Part shown: in pieces, positions 1 to 8,778 of the stretch
How the letters are laid out: each line of letters begins with the position of its first letter
Position numbering within the stretch: position 1 is the first letter of the stretch
Assembly (NCBI RefSeq): GCF_003002825.1
Contig: NZ_PVTE01000041.1
Span: forward strand, 1-35,123
Direction: 5' to 3'
DNA from: Spirosoma oryzae
Lineage (GTDB): Bacteria > Bacteroidota > Bacteroidia > Cytophagales > Spirosomataceae
Length of the DNA: 35,123 bases
Translations under genes and position numbers: made by a program
Notes under the pieces: model-generated
Databases searched by the model: none
What the model saw: only the letters and a program-made list of their open reading frames with translations
Told to the model about the DNA's origin: nothing

Positions 1-723
1 GGCGGGATAACCACAAACGAGTACACCGGTTATACCGACTAGAAGGGCTGAATTTGCGCAGTAAGCGGCCACGGCGCAACCGAATGGCGGCTCATCGGTT
101 GGACCGGCCAGTGCTCTCTAGTATCCATCAGTGCTGGACCGGTCCGCCGTAGCGGTATGGATTTTGTGCGGACGCCGCGCGGGCGGACCAGTTGTTTGAC
201 GGTCGTAAAATCCGGGCCTTGACTATAGTCGATAATTATAGCGGCCGTCGCGCGGTCGCCAGTGCGCAGCCATTCATGTCGGCCAGTCATTAAAAGGGGA
301 CGATGTAGTGGCTGTAATGAATCAGCTAAAAGCGGTACATTTGGCTGTGCCCGAACGGATTCAAGTCGACAATGGCAGTGAGTTCATCCGCAGCGGCGGA
401 CCGCTCAAAAGCACTTGATCTATGGGCGTATGACAGCGGGGTAACGTTAGACTTTTCACGGCCTGGCAAACCGACCGCGCGGCGTCCGCTGATAACCCGT
501 TTATTGAATCATTCAATGGGAGTTTTCGGGCGGCCGCCGCGCGGATGAGTGTCTGAACGCTCACTGGTTCCTATCCTTAGAGGATGCTCGAGAAAAAATT
601 GAGCATTGGCGACAGGAATATAATATGTTTCGTCCTCACAGTTCGCTCGGCGGGCTAACGCCTGATGAGGTCGGAAAGGGCAGTGAAAAGAGAACAAATG
701 ACCGTCCGATCCTCAATCGCTGA
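1..723 (+). pseudogene. IS3-family (IS407-like) transposase orfB, 3' part, interrupted by six micro-insertions
   Basis: Reading + from base 3 gives an IS407-type OrfB: NHKRVHRLYRLEGLNL, then the catalytic core. As it stands the frame is broken. Six GC-rich blocks interrupt it at 139-154, 169-182, 243-256, 389-404, 477-490 and 533-546. When they are removed by eye, one frame runs without a stop to the TGA at 721-723. It then contains the first Asp in MDFVAD, the second in VDNGSEF and the Glu in FIESFNG, with exactly 35 residues between the second Asp and the Glu (DD(35)E), and the usual end RPHSSLGGLTPDE. The rest of the gene therefore shows no other decay. The N-terminal part is missing at the window edge and probably continues from the orfB start at 35028-35123, with about 45 residues unseen between. 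Family call is sure; activity as written is very unlikely. Confidence 0.9.
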
Positions 724-724
724 G

Positions 725-749
725 CGGTCCAGTATTTGGGGGGAGGTCA
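725..749 (+). repeat. Right terminal inverted repeat of the IS3-family element (probable)
   Basis: Just after the orfB stop the sequence ends in a G-run and GGTCA. Read on the minus strand it begins TGACCTCCCCCCAAATA, the form expected for an IS407-type end. It resembles, with several mismatches, the stretch starting TGTCCTGAACCCATAAA at 34692, upstream of orfA. The IS probably ends at 749. Confidence 0.55.
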
Positions 750-1106
750 AGGCGGCTTAAATTCCAGTCAGAACTGGCTCACCAATCGGGGTAAGGACAA
801 AATCATTCGTATGATTGCTGAATATCAGACATCGTAGCAGTCACCACTTTATGAAGTAAAAGCCTGTGTTAATAGATAATAGGTCTTTACCAATACCGCT
901 CACTACCTGCATTACCATTGATCAGGAGAGTCGCCAAGCGATTTACTCACCAAACAGCTACTTGCAGAAGTATGACCAAACCTCCCTCTCCCATGACCTA
1001 TCAGCTCCAGGAAGTATTTGCCCCCGTTAACGAGTTTCGCCCGCCCTAGGAAGACGGTTATACGGAAGCCGATTTCAGTATACGCCACTTTCTGCACCAC
1101 CGGCAC
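750..1106. other. Gene-free stretch with a short C-terminal gene scrap
   Basis: No full gene is seen. Directly behind the IS end, a + frame reads SQNWLTNRGKDKIIRMIAEY and stops at 835-837. It has natural-looking composition and could be the tail of a gene cut by the IS. The product is not recognised. The rest is mixed sequence without a convincing frame. Confidence 0.4.
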
Positions 1107-1394
1107 ATGAGCGTAGCAACCTCAGAGATAATTATACTTGAACACGCGGTAACTGTCATGCGTATACCAGAAAGCCGCCCGACAGTGGAGCTAATCGTTC
1201 AGTGTTATTACGGTATTAGCGGAGCGTTATCCGATGATGACGGAGGTCTTATGGATATGATCGGCCACTCCTTCAATTATCTCACCCGGGAATACTTCGC
1301 CTTGCTGGATACGCACAAAATACGAACGTTTCCTATGTATGTTGAGGTAGACTTTGATGCGCTGGTTGAGCAGATCAAAGACAGCTTCATTTAA
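1107..1394 (+). CDS. Hypothetical protein, 95 aa
   Basis: A small acidic protein starting MSVATSEIIILEHAV with an ATG start and a balanced composition (VEVDFDALVEQIKDSFI at the end). No family is recognised and no signal peptide or membrane segment is seen. It converges on the minus-strand gene at 1451-1816, with 56 bp between the two stops. It could be a small plasmid accessory protein. A shadow frame overlapping its 3' end was discarded because it runs antisense through the neighbour. Confidence 0.5.
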   Translation: MSVATSEIIILEHAVTVMRIPESRPTVELIVQCYYGISGALSDDDGGLMDMIGHSFNYLTREYFALLDTHKIRTFPMYVEVDFDALVEQIKDSFI

Positions 1395-1450
1395 TCTGAA
1401 CCCATACTACAGCAGCCGTATTGGTCAGCGTGAAAGTCTGCGGCTCTTCA

Positions 1451-1816
1451 TCAGTTCTGGCCGGGCAGGTTGGCGATTCGACTTTGCACACAACAGAACG
1501 ATCCGTCCCGCAGGACGATCAATCCATAGGGCATTCCGGCCACATATGATCGAATAGCCCGTCTGTATATATAGCTGGTCATCGGGGCGATCAGCGTTCC
1601 CGTCCGAACAAGAACGAAGTCCAGAGCCTCCAGCCTGTCCACTCCCCTACCCAGATCAGCATCTGTAAAGGTGAGTGTGCTACCGTCATCATAAACAGCC
1701 GAATACAGGCCTGCGTGGGGAATATAGTCAACCTTGTCGGGAATCGCCGCTCTGGGCACCCGTCCAAACTTATTGAGCGCCTGCTGCACAATACTAGCTT
1801 TGGTGATAAACTGCAT
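1451..1816 (-). CDS. Hypothetical protein, 121 aa
   Basis: Starts MQFITKASIVQQALNKFGRV at an ATG preceded by an AGGG-like ribosome site. The middle (YSAVYDDGSTLTFTDADL) looks like beta hairpins. The end is GSFCCVQSRIANLPGQN. No signal peptide. I do not recognise the family. It is encoded in the same direction as the ArdC gene but 290 bp downstream of it, so it is probably its own unit or the distal gene of that one. Confidence 0.5.
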   Translation of the reverse strand: MQFITKASIVQQALNKFGRVPRAAIPDKVDYIPHAGLYSAVYDDGSTLTFTDADLGRGVDRLEALDFVLVRTGTLIAPMTSYIYRRAIRSYVAGMPYGLIVLRDGSFCCVQSRIANLPGQN

Positions 1817-2106
1817 ACCCTATTTGACGACGATGACACCCTAAAGATACATCCCTGCTGAATCAATTTTTTATAGTCTACTGTCCAATAAGCCAGTACA
1901 ACACCCCCACTTTTGTTTCCATCTTTTGACGGAAACGTATACATGAAACAGGCGTGCTACCCGCCTGCTTCGACTACGCTGACACCAGCAGGCTGTACGT
2001 TTTCATTGCTGACAGACTATATTGGCAGAACGGGACTTTACCATCTGATTGTTGGGTTTTGTGGTGTATCAGCTTACCGGACTATGTCCGGTGCACGCTA
2101 GTCCGG

Positions 2107-3096
2107 CTACGGCAGTTCAACGCTTCCCAGCATGTAATCAACCGCTTTCTGGGCCTGACGGGTAGCCTGCCAGAATAGATCCGGGTCATTCTGTAAACGC
2201 TTCAGGTAGCCATCGATATAACTGGCCGTCCCCATTAGCAGGGAACTGTCGATCTCGGGAGACAGCCCGGCAACGCCCATCAGATACAGCGCGCCCAGTT
2301 CCGCCGTTAGCTCCTCCCGGCTGTAGTTGATTGACCCGAATCCGGTCCAGTTGACCAGCTCCGCCCGGTTCAAGCGGGTTGGATGACCCGTCGAGTGCAC
2401 CATTTCATGGAAATAGGTGTGATAGTACGCCTTCGTTGAGTTAAAGGCCTCTAACCGGGGCATGTTTACCACGTCAAGCGCTGGCTGGTAGTAGGCCCGC
2501 TGCGGATCATGATGCACCGTCGGGGGGGCGGTCACATAACCGGCAAGGATGGCTTCGCAGGCTGCCCTCTTTTTACTGTCGGCGGTGGGTGGCAAGGGGG
2601 AAAGACTCGGCAGCACGATGTCGATGCCCTCTACATCGAATACATTGAAAACGATCGAACTCCGTTCGATGTACCGACGCTTCGATTCAATTTCCCCCTC
2701 CTCGGACAGTTCGTCTGCCTTGAATTGATAATAGGTCACCAGCTGGCCTTTACTGCCTTTTCGAATTTTACCACCCAGATCGTTGGCCTGTTTCATGGTC
2801 AGAAAATACGGCCGCTGTCCCTCCTCCAGACAGGCCTCCAGGACAAACGCGTTAAACCCTTTGTAGGCTTTCTTGCTGACATAGTTGCGGGGTACATCGC
2901 GGGCACCATCCAGCAGAAACTTCCACGGCCGATGCCAGGGCACAAACCCCTTCCGAAGCTGCTCGACGATGCGGGCGGTCATACGCTCATAGTACGACTG
3001 CCGGGCGCTGGTAGGTGTAGCTACTGCGGTACTATCGGGGGCAATCATACGGGTTTGTTTGCTTCGCTTTCTGGACTTAGTTTTAACGACAGACAT
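2107..3096 (-). CDS. ArdC-like antirestriction protein with zincin peptidase domain
   Basis: 329 residues. The N-terminal part (about 35-155: YYERMTARIVEQLRKGFVPW, NYVSKKAYKGFNAFVL, GGKIRKGSKGQLVTYYQF) matches the ssDNA-binding ArdC N-domain (formerly DUF1738). The C-terminal part is the metallopeptidase domain found in polyvalent and ArdC proteins, with HEMVH at 230-234 and a downstream glutamate segment (SREELTAELGALYL, about 259-272) that can supply the third zinc ligand. ArdC proteins protect incoming plasmid DNA from type I and some type II restriction. The basic start (KTKSRKRSKQTR) fits DNA binding. ATG at 3094-3096; the leader upstream is AT-rich with a small palindrome at 3108-3118. 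The ArdC call is firm; the role is inferred from the family. Confidence 0.88.
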   Translation of the reverse strand: MSVVKTKSRKRSKQTRMIAPDSTAVATPTSARQSYYERMTARIVEQLRKGFVPWHRPWKFLLDGARDVPRNYVSKKAYKGFNAFVLEACLEEGQRPYFLTMKQANDLGGKIRKGSKGQLVTYYQFKADELSEEGEIESKRRYIERSSIVFNVFDVEGIDIVLPSLSPLPPTADSKKRAACEAILAGYVTAPPTVHHDPQRAYYQPALDVVNMPRLEAFNSTKAYYHTYFHEMVHSTGHPTRLNRAELVNWTGFGSINYSREELTAELGALYLMGVAGLSPEIDSSLLMGTASYIDGYLKRLQNDPDLFWQATRQAQKAVDYMLGSVELP

Positions 3097-3107
3097 ACAT
3101 TATCTAG

Positions 3108-3118
3108 TTGATTATCAA
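3108..3118. promoter_or_regulatory. Small palindrome in the ardC-like leader, possible operator
   Basis: TTGATTATCAA is an 11-bp palindrome lying 12 bp before the ardC-like start, within an AT-rich leader that extends to about 3150. Position fits an operator, but there is only one copy. Confidence 0.25.
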
Positions 3119-4351
3119 TACATAAATATAAAAATGTACTCTCATATTTACATGTTATACCAGTCCATTGGGGGAGCTACACCAACGCCCCTCCCCCTTT
3201 CGTATTCGTCTCCGCTGGGTTTATTGCGTCGTGTGGTATCGTATTAATTGTCTACATCGGCTTAGCCTGACAGACCCGGCAGGGTCGGTGCGGGTAGGCC
3301 GATCGCGTGACGGTCAGGCGGTGGTGGCAGGCCCCACTCAGGGTCTGTGCCCAACGGCTTGTAGCGTGCAAAAATCAACTGACCATCCGCCGGAGCTATC
3401 GTGTTTAATCCCTTGCGCTCAGTGGTCTGACAGGACTGTAAATAGCCAGGACTCAGCGTGTCTGAATGCGGTACAGACAAAATGCCACTGTGAGCCGGGC
3501 TTTATTAGCCGACAGCGTAAAGCACAACGAATCGTACGCACGGTACGGTTGAGCGCGGAGGGTGCCGCCGGGTCGATCAAGACCGGGCGACCGGTGTATT
3601 GTAATTGTACGACTAAGTGCGTCGGGACGTGCCTGATCACCGATACCGCTTCCGGAGAACCTATTCGTACAAAGCGTCAGCTTACACGAATTGACAGAGC
3701 TGTCCTAGGCTCGTCAAGCATCCTTACCGTAGCTACTACCATCAGATCTCGGCCCCGTAGCGCTATAGTTTTGCGGACTACCGAATCCTGGGTACAACGG
3801 TACTGGGTACCGCGATCCCGGTAGCAAATCGACTGTTGATGAGCTGCCTGATCAATCAACTTGATTAGCTGTATAGTCTAGAACCCTGATCGCTTTTGTA
3901 GGCGTCTGATGTGCGTCAATCTGTATAGCAACGAACTGTACATGAACCAGACAGCCCGTACGGGCCAATGATTGCCCGGCGCTGGCCCGTACGGGTAACG
4001 ACACCGTTTGCGTATGGCAATCCATAGTTAATTACCCTGCTGCAATCCCTCCTACTACAATTTACGAACAGCATTAAACTATAAATATAGTTTTGCGATT
4101 GTCAACCAAACCAGGTAATACCATATTTTCACCGGCGCACTGACAGTGCAGGCGACTACTGAACCTTCTACCCCACTGATGTCTACCCGGCAACTGTTTG
4201 TCCGCATAGCAACTCGTAGTTTCAGTGAGTTATATGAAACAAAAATAGTCAGCTAGGTAAGCTGGCTATCCTACAGACCATGCATTGAGCGATCCATGCT
4301 GTACTATGACAGATGCCTTGTTATAACCAGAATGCTCGTATTGAGACCACC
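3119..4351. other. Gene-poor 1.2-kb stretch between ardC-like gene and parB
   Basis: Frames of up to 218 codons exist here, but they are rich in Arg, Ser, Thr and Cys, overlap on both strands, lack ribosome sites and show no known motif; I read them as non-coding or badly decayed DNA. What can be seen is structural: a paired palindrome at 3955-3995 and an AT-rich palindrome at 4076-4093 (arms AAACTATA and TATAGTTT, 2-bp centre). Confidence 0.45.
3955..3995. repeat. Inverted repeat built from two CCCGTACGGG palindromes
   Basis: Arms CCCGTACGGGCCA (3955-3967) and TGGCCCGTACGGG (3983-3995) are perfect complements with a 15-bp spacer. Each arm also holds the self-complementary 10-mer CCCGTACGGG. 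It lies in gene-free DNA about 460 bp beyond the 3' end of parB. It could be a protein-binding site (including a centromere candidate) or a cruciform. No second locus with this 10-mer was noticed in the window. Confidence 0.6.
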
Positions 4352-4391
4352 AAACAGGTAGGGCTCATGCGTGCATGAGCCCTACCTGTTT
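4352..4391. terminator. Perfect 19-bp inverted repeat, terminator of parA-parB
   Basis: Arms at 4352-4370 and 4373-4391 are fully complementary with a 2-bp centre. The outer ends are AAA and TTT, so the hairpin can act in both directions. It starts 67 bp past the parB stop on the minus strand. No long T-run follows, but the A/T ends inside the stem are common in this phylum. A protein-binding site is the alternative. Confidence 0.6.
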
Positions 4392-4457
4392 ACTTTATTG
4401 GGATTGCCAAGGGATTATGGACGAACCATTCCGCTTATATAACCCACGGTTTCTCTC

Positions 4458-5555
4458 CTAATGCGCTTGCCCTGTGCGTTTGAGTTTCTGAGCGCAGTCA
4501 ATGATGTCATCGCACAGATGGGTCAAATCCGCGTTTTTCAGGTTAAGCTGGCTAACAAGCTCCTTTAGTTTCTGCCGTAGCTGACTATTCCGTACTTCCC
4601 CGCTGGTTTGTTTGGTCAGTGTTTTGGTGGGCTGGGTTGCCGTGTGCGCCAGAACCTGCTCGAGTGCCGCAACGTCAGCAACCGGATCGACCGTTTTTTC
4701 CAGTTGACCAAGTTGTTGCACCAAGGCTTTATCCACCTTTGTTTCACCACCCAATATCTGCTGTCTAAACGCTGGTGTTAATTTTTCCAGCCCCTGCGCG
4801 TACACTCCGTCCCGCTTAATTGTCTTCTCACTAACGTTGAATTGCTCACTCAGTCGTTTAGCGGTGGACTTTTGTTTGCTTGCTGCTCCTTGGTAATCGA
4901 CCTGACCAGGGCCGTCCTGTGGTGTCTCATTTGCATAAGGGTCATTCTGACCCTTATGACTATCCCGACCAAATTCACCCGGTGTTGACCCATCCGCATA
5001 AGGGTCAGAATGACCCTTATGGTTATCCCGGTCTGGAGCACTCTGTGGTAGTCTGACTTCATAAGGGTCAGAATGACCCTTATGCTCATCCCGGTTATAT
5101 TTACCCTTCGCTTGCTTTTGCCGTATATAGCGTAGCCCGCGTAAATAAGCCGCCTGCTCCGGGGTTAGGTTACGCCGACCCAGCTGGTTGTCAATCATAA
5201 AAAACTTCACCTGGTCGAGGGAAGCGAAGTTCATCACGTGCACTTTGTAGTCGATTCCGCTTTTCTGACAGATGGCATACCGGTTGTGCCCGTCAATAAG
5301 TACGTACGCTGTTCCGTCAACAGCCAGGTCAGCTACCTGCTCTTTATTTGTCTCCCACACCAGCAATGCCTCCCGGCAGCCATTCTGCTTTATATTTTCT
5401 TCCAGCTGGTTGAATTCTTCGGCCAATAGTGGCGGGATGTAGGCAGCCAGTTCGGGAAGAACGACGATGTGTTGTTTGATGTCTTCGTAACGCAGCAAAC
5501 TCTGGTCTTTTATGAGTGATTTCTCAGCCAGAGCCATTTGATATTTCTTTGCCAT
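4458..5555 (-). CDS. parB: Plasmid partition protein ParB
   Basis: 365 residues. Residues about 30-135 form a ParB/Srx-type nuclease-like domain: LAEEFNQLEENIKQNGCREA, LIDGHNRYAICQ (86-97) and LDQVKFFMIDNQLGRRNLTP. A helix-turn-helix-like segment follows (RLSEQFNVSEKTIKRD), then a helical C-terminus that should dimerise. Between the domains is a linker with three copies of an HKGHSDPY-type motif (starting at 158, 179 and 200, exactly 21 residues apart) that are DNA palindromes (see 4934-5084). ParB binds the centromere and works with ParA to segregate the plasmid. It is 32 bp downstream of parA and thus in one operon, ending at the hairpin 4352-4391. Confidence 0.9.
   Translation of the reverse strand: MAKKYQMALAEKSLIKDQSLLRYEDIKQHIVVLPELAAYIPPLLAEEFNQLEENIKQNGCREALLVWETNKEQVADLAVDGTAYVLIDGHNRYAICQKSGIDYKVHVMNFASLDQVKFFMIDNQLGRRNLTPEQAAYLRGLRYIRQKQAKGKYNRDEHKGHSDPYEVRLPQSAPDRDNHKGHSDPYADGSTPGEFGRDSHKGQNDPYANETPQDGPGQVDYQGAASKQKSTAKRLSEQFNVSEKTIKRDGVYAQGLEKLTPAFRQQILGGETKVDKALVQQLGQLEKTVDPVADVAALEQVLAHTATQPTKTLTKQTSGEVRNSQLRQKLKELVSQLNLKNADLTHLCDDIIDCAQKLKRTGQAH
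4934..5084. repeat. Three 25-bp palindromes at 63-bp period inside parB
   Basis: Copies at 4934-4958, 4997-5021 and 5060-5084. Each has arms CATAAGGGTCA and TGACCCTTATG around a 3-bp centre (TTC in the first, GAA in the other two). Spacing is exactly 63 bp, that is 21 codons, so all read HKGHSDPY or HKGQNDPY in ParB. The arms are identical in all copies while the DNA between them differs, which suggests the palindrome itself is kept. Could be a ParB-binding centromere, a palindromic coding insert or a repeat that spreads in frame. Confidence 0.85.
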
Positions 5556-5587
5556 AGTCGTAGATAAGAAGGCTGATAGCGGTTGGT

Positions 5588-6544
5588 TTACTTAACCCGC
5601 TGTTTGGTTAGCTCAAGCGCCAGGTTTCGGTAGTCGACGGCTCCGTGGGAGTCCTTGGCATACGTAAATATGTCCTGCTGAGCAATCTGCGATTCTTTCA
5701 GCGCAACGTTCAGGCGAATCTCAGCATTGAAGATGGTGAAGTTCGTCAGTACTTTTCCCCGGATATAGTTTAGCATATCCCGGTGTACGTTCAGCCGCTT
5801 ATCGACCAGGGTCAGCACGATACCTTCAACCGTCAATTCATGATTGATCCGATCCCGTACCTGCGTGATGCGTTCAAACAGGTTGTTGATTCCCTTCATG
5901 GCTGAGGCTTCCGGCTGAAGCGTAATCAGGCAGGACGTAGCAGCCACGAGCGCCGAGTTGGTGAAGATATTCAGCGCCGGGGGACAGTCAATAAGGATAT
6001 AATCGTACGTGGACCGCAATCCGGAAATTACGTTCTTTAACTGGTTGACACCACCAACTGCCTGCACCAGTTCCAGATCAGCATTGGCAAGCTCCAGATC
6101 ACTCGGGGCTAAATCAAAATCAGTCCCGACCGACACAATAGGGAGCGGTTCATTCTTTAACAGTGCATGAACCACCTGTTTTTGCGGTTCTTCAACACCC
6201 AATACCTGCGATAGATTACCTTGTGAATCCAGATCGATGAGTAATACACGATATCCTTGCAAGGACAGTGCCTTACCCAGGTTCAGGGTCGTCGTTGTTT
6301 TCCCAACGCCCCCTTTATGGTTCGCTATGGCAATAACTTTGGCCTTTCGGGACGAAACATCGACGTATCCGTACTTCTTCAGGATGGGATATAACGAAGC
6401 CAGATGCTTACTGTTCAACACGCGGTCCCCAGTAAGCACTTTGGTTAGTGTGGTTGACGGAATACCGGCTTCCTGTTCAATGATCGAAGCGGACAAGGCT
6501 GGATTCTGCTGAAAGAATGCTAGTACATCAGCGTTGCTAATCAT
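5588..6544 (-). CDS. parA: Plasmid partition ATPase ParA
   Basis: 318 residues from the ATG at 6542-6544. The first 70 residues form a small helix-turn-helix-like DNA-binding domain (ISNADVLAFFQQNP, IPSTTLTKVLTGDRVL). Next is a deviant Walker A, KGGVGKTT (77-84), then VLLIDLDSQGNLSQVLG and the Walker B-like ILIDCPPALNIFTNSAL. ParA moves plasmid copies over the nucleoid with ParB. I chose this start over a 21-codon longer one because the longer start would place the promoter -10 element and operator inside the gene. The HTH domain fits repression of its own promoter. First gene of the parA-parB operon. Confidence 0.92.
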   Translation of the reverse strand: MISNADVLAFFQQNPALSASIIEQEAGIPSTTLTKVLTGDRVLNSKHLASLYPILKKYGYVDVSSRKAKVIAIANHKGGVGKTTTTLNLGKALSLQGYRVLLIDLDSQGNLSQVLGVEEPQKQVVHALLKNEPLPIVSVGTDFDLAPSDLELANADLELVQAVGGVNQLKNVISGLRSTYDYILIDCPPALNIFTNSALVAATSCLITLQPEASAMKGINNLFERITQVRDRINHELTVEGIVLTLVDKRLNVHRDMLNYIRGKVLTNFTIFNAEIRLNVALKESQIAQQDIFTYAKDSHGAVDYRNLALELTKQRVK

Positions 6545-6555
6545 ATAGTTTCTTT

Positions 6556-6594
6556 TTTTGTCATAATAGTATGACAAAAGACGGTAATTGTCAA
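6556..6594 (-). promoter_or_regulatory. parA promoter overlapped by an operator
   Basis: Read on the minus strand there is TTGACA (6589-6594), a 17-bp spacer and TACTAT (6566-6571). An exact inverted repeat, TTTTGTCATA (6556-6565) and TATGACAAAA (6570-6579), covers the -10 element and lies 11 bp from the parA start. Further TGTCA/TGACA half sites occur at 6589-6593 and 6602-6606. This is the arrangement expected for autorepression by a ParA with an N-terminal HTH. The E. coli-like spacing is unusual for this phylum, whose main sigma factor prefers TAnnTTTG. Confidence 0.6.
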
Positions 6595-8532
6595 ATAATA
6601 CTGACATTATTCTTAAGGACAGCGAAGTAGGAGACGTTTTACCATTCTTTTGAGAAGGTAGACTACGGGTAACATGTAGCTGAAGAATTACGCTTACAGC
6701 TGGTCAATCTGACCATCCTGCTGGGCCTCGTGTATAAGTGATTCCGGATTTGGCTGCTGGTTTATGGCTATGGCAATACCTGCTATCTAATGAGCCGGCG
6801 GTAAGCGCTTAAGTGGATACAGATTAGGGTTACAAGTCAACTTCTCTTTTAGCCGGAAGCCATCGTCAGGGTATAGCATCGGCATTAGCTCGACAACCGA
6901 GTGCTGATTATGAACACCAAGTTTGTTCGACTTTGTCGTATGAACTGTCAGCGTGAAAGGGACGTATCAAACCCCGCCAATGTCACCCATAAGGCCATCA
7001 ACTATTTCCAAGATACCGGTATACCAGTATTACTCCCAGGCGTAACGAACGGCCAATAACCCGTCACTCAGTACAAAGCGCAGAGACAGTACTTACCGCT
7101 CTTGATTGACCTGACCTGTTCTGGTCTGCTTCCTTTCCGGCGAAGGGAAGGGCGTATCACTTACTATCCGTGTAATTGGATAGTCTTTCTGCCTGGTGAC
7201 ACAAAAGTAAAATGCCTGCCCGTTCATACCTTCGCAGTTTCTAGTCTCCAGCGTTGGTTGCCCAAACGCTCCCTATTGTCGCTATTAAATGCGCTGGTCA
7301 ACTGCCGGGGTTCATTGGCAGAGCCTTCACAAAACTGGCTGGCCAAATCACTTCTCGCTAAAAATTGGTCACCATCGGGTGTACTCCGGCCAGGCGTGTT
7401 CCGTGGGTTTACTTAGTAGCCTCAATTTCCCCAGTGGTCAGTCGTTTACTTCTCAGCCTGGGGGAAGCAGGCGTGACAGCCGTCCGGTTTCACTGATTGG
7501 TTAGTCTACGCATGGGTAAAGTCATTAAGCTGTCACCAGGAGTAGGGTAGGGAAGAGGAGACCAATGTGATTAGCCTGGTCAGACATTGTGTCGGTTAGA
7601 TAGGGTACGGTACGTAGGCATGGTCTGGTCAACGTCGTCGGGGTAGATCCGTCGTTGGCTTTCGTCCTCAGATCTGCGCTCATGGTAGGTTTGTATTTGT
7701 CGTCAATCCACTGGAACAAACTCACAGCCATCCGTAAAGCATTCCGGGGAGAAGCTCGTTGCCATTGTCGCATTACCCGTAGTCGCCATACATTGTTACC
7801 TACATTCCGACATAGTGCCCGTTAGGCTGATCCAGGCATTGCGCTACAATTGATACAGTTGGCTGGACGATAGTATCTCCTGTGAACATAAATTGATCAT
7901 AAACGCTAACGTACAACATAGTCCTTCGTCGGGCTTTGGGGCAGTCAGGCCAGGGGGTGGGGAAGAGTCCTGGATCGATAACGGCACCCACATACGGGTG
8001 TCCCACAGCGTGTCCTATGGTACCCGTATATGGGTTACCCTCTTACCTGTTTACGGACACTGATTCACATCCTCATTGTCGTTAACGCGTTCGACTTGGC
8101 AGTCATTACCGGCGAGACTTAAACCAATGAGGCCGCGCGCATTGTCGACAGATTGCCAACTACTATTTTTTTAGTTGTCACGTCAGGTAAGCAAACATGA
8201 ATAACCTGGCTTGGCTACACAGACCACCGCCAGACCGGCAAGGAGAATCGTCCGTCCTGACCGATAAAGAACCAACTCCAAGGCTACTTCGTCCTTATGC
8301 TTGCATCGACGGTAAGTACCGGTCATGTCGTTCAGGGATATAAGTGACAACCCCGCCCGACGCCCACCGAATGTGAGCAGCGCTATCGTTCCTGACGCCA
8401 AAACCAGTTCATGTTCGCACTGAGCGGAAACCATCTTTCCATTGACAACCAGAAAAGCCATACCAGTGGCGGTTAATGGAACTGCACCCGGAAAAGTGAA
8501 AAACTGAGGGCTGACTGTCCACTTATTGAACC

Positions 8533-8575
8533 CATAATCAACTCATAATTATATTATAAGTATGAGTTGATTATG
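8533..8575. repeat. AT-rich 15-bp inverted repeat
   Basis: Arms at 8533-8547 and 8561-8575 are fully complementary; the core is ATAATCAACTCATA and TATGAGTTGATTAT around a 13-bp AT-rich spacer. No gene borders it closely. It could be an operator left from a lost gene or a transcript hairpin. Confidence 0.5.
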
Positions 8576-8727
8576 CAATTAAAATTACCATTAACGAATA
8601 TATGTCTACATACTCGCTATTCCTTTTGTCCATTGGGCTGATAAGCCCGTTGAACCACCTCTGGCGGGAAGCGTGGGGGAGCGTACATAGCGAACGGGAT
8701 AGGCAGGGTGCCCGGCAGGGCAGTCCG

Positions 8728-8778
8728 TAAGGACGGCCCCCGATATAGCCCGGTCGTGACGGGGCAGACCCCGTCACG
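8728..8778. repeat. GC-rich hairpin pair
   Basis: A small hairpin around GTCCGTAAGGAC is followed by a strong one: CGTGACGGGG (8755-8764) and CCCCGTCACG (8769-8778) with a CAGA loop. They lie in a GC-rich island (about 8640-8790) inside AT-richer DNA. A structured RNA or a decayed transfer-origin-like site are possibilities; no relaxase gene is in the window. Confidence 0.5.

Noticed and set aside
1..723. Treating the left-end transposase as ordinary random decay
   Set aside because: All disruptions are discrete 14- or 16-bp GC-rich blocks; outside them there is no stop and no frameshift, so random point mutation does not explain it.
1354..1557. 67-codon plus-strand frame
   Set aside because: Overlaps the 3' end of one gene and runs antisense through 1451-1816; Arg-rich shadow frame.
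3168..3824. 218-codon plus-strand frame
   Set aside because: Arg, Ser, Thr and Cys rich, no ribosome site, antisense to several equally long frames and no domain; judged a chance frame in gene-poor DNA.
5588..6607. Longer ParA start at 6607
   Set aside because: It would put the promoter -10 element and the TGTCATA operator inside the coding region; the start at 6544 has normal ParA N-terminal sequence directly after it.
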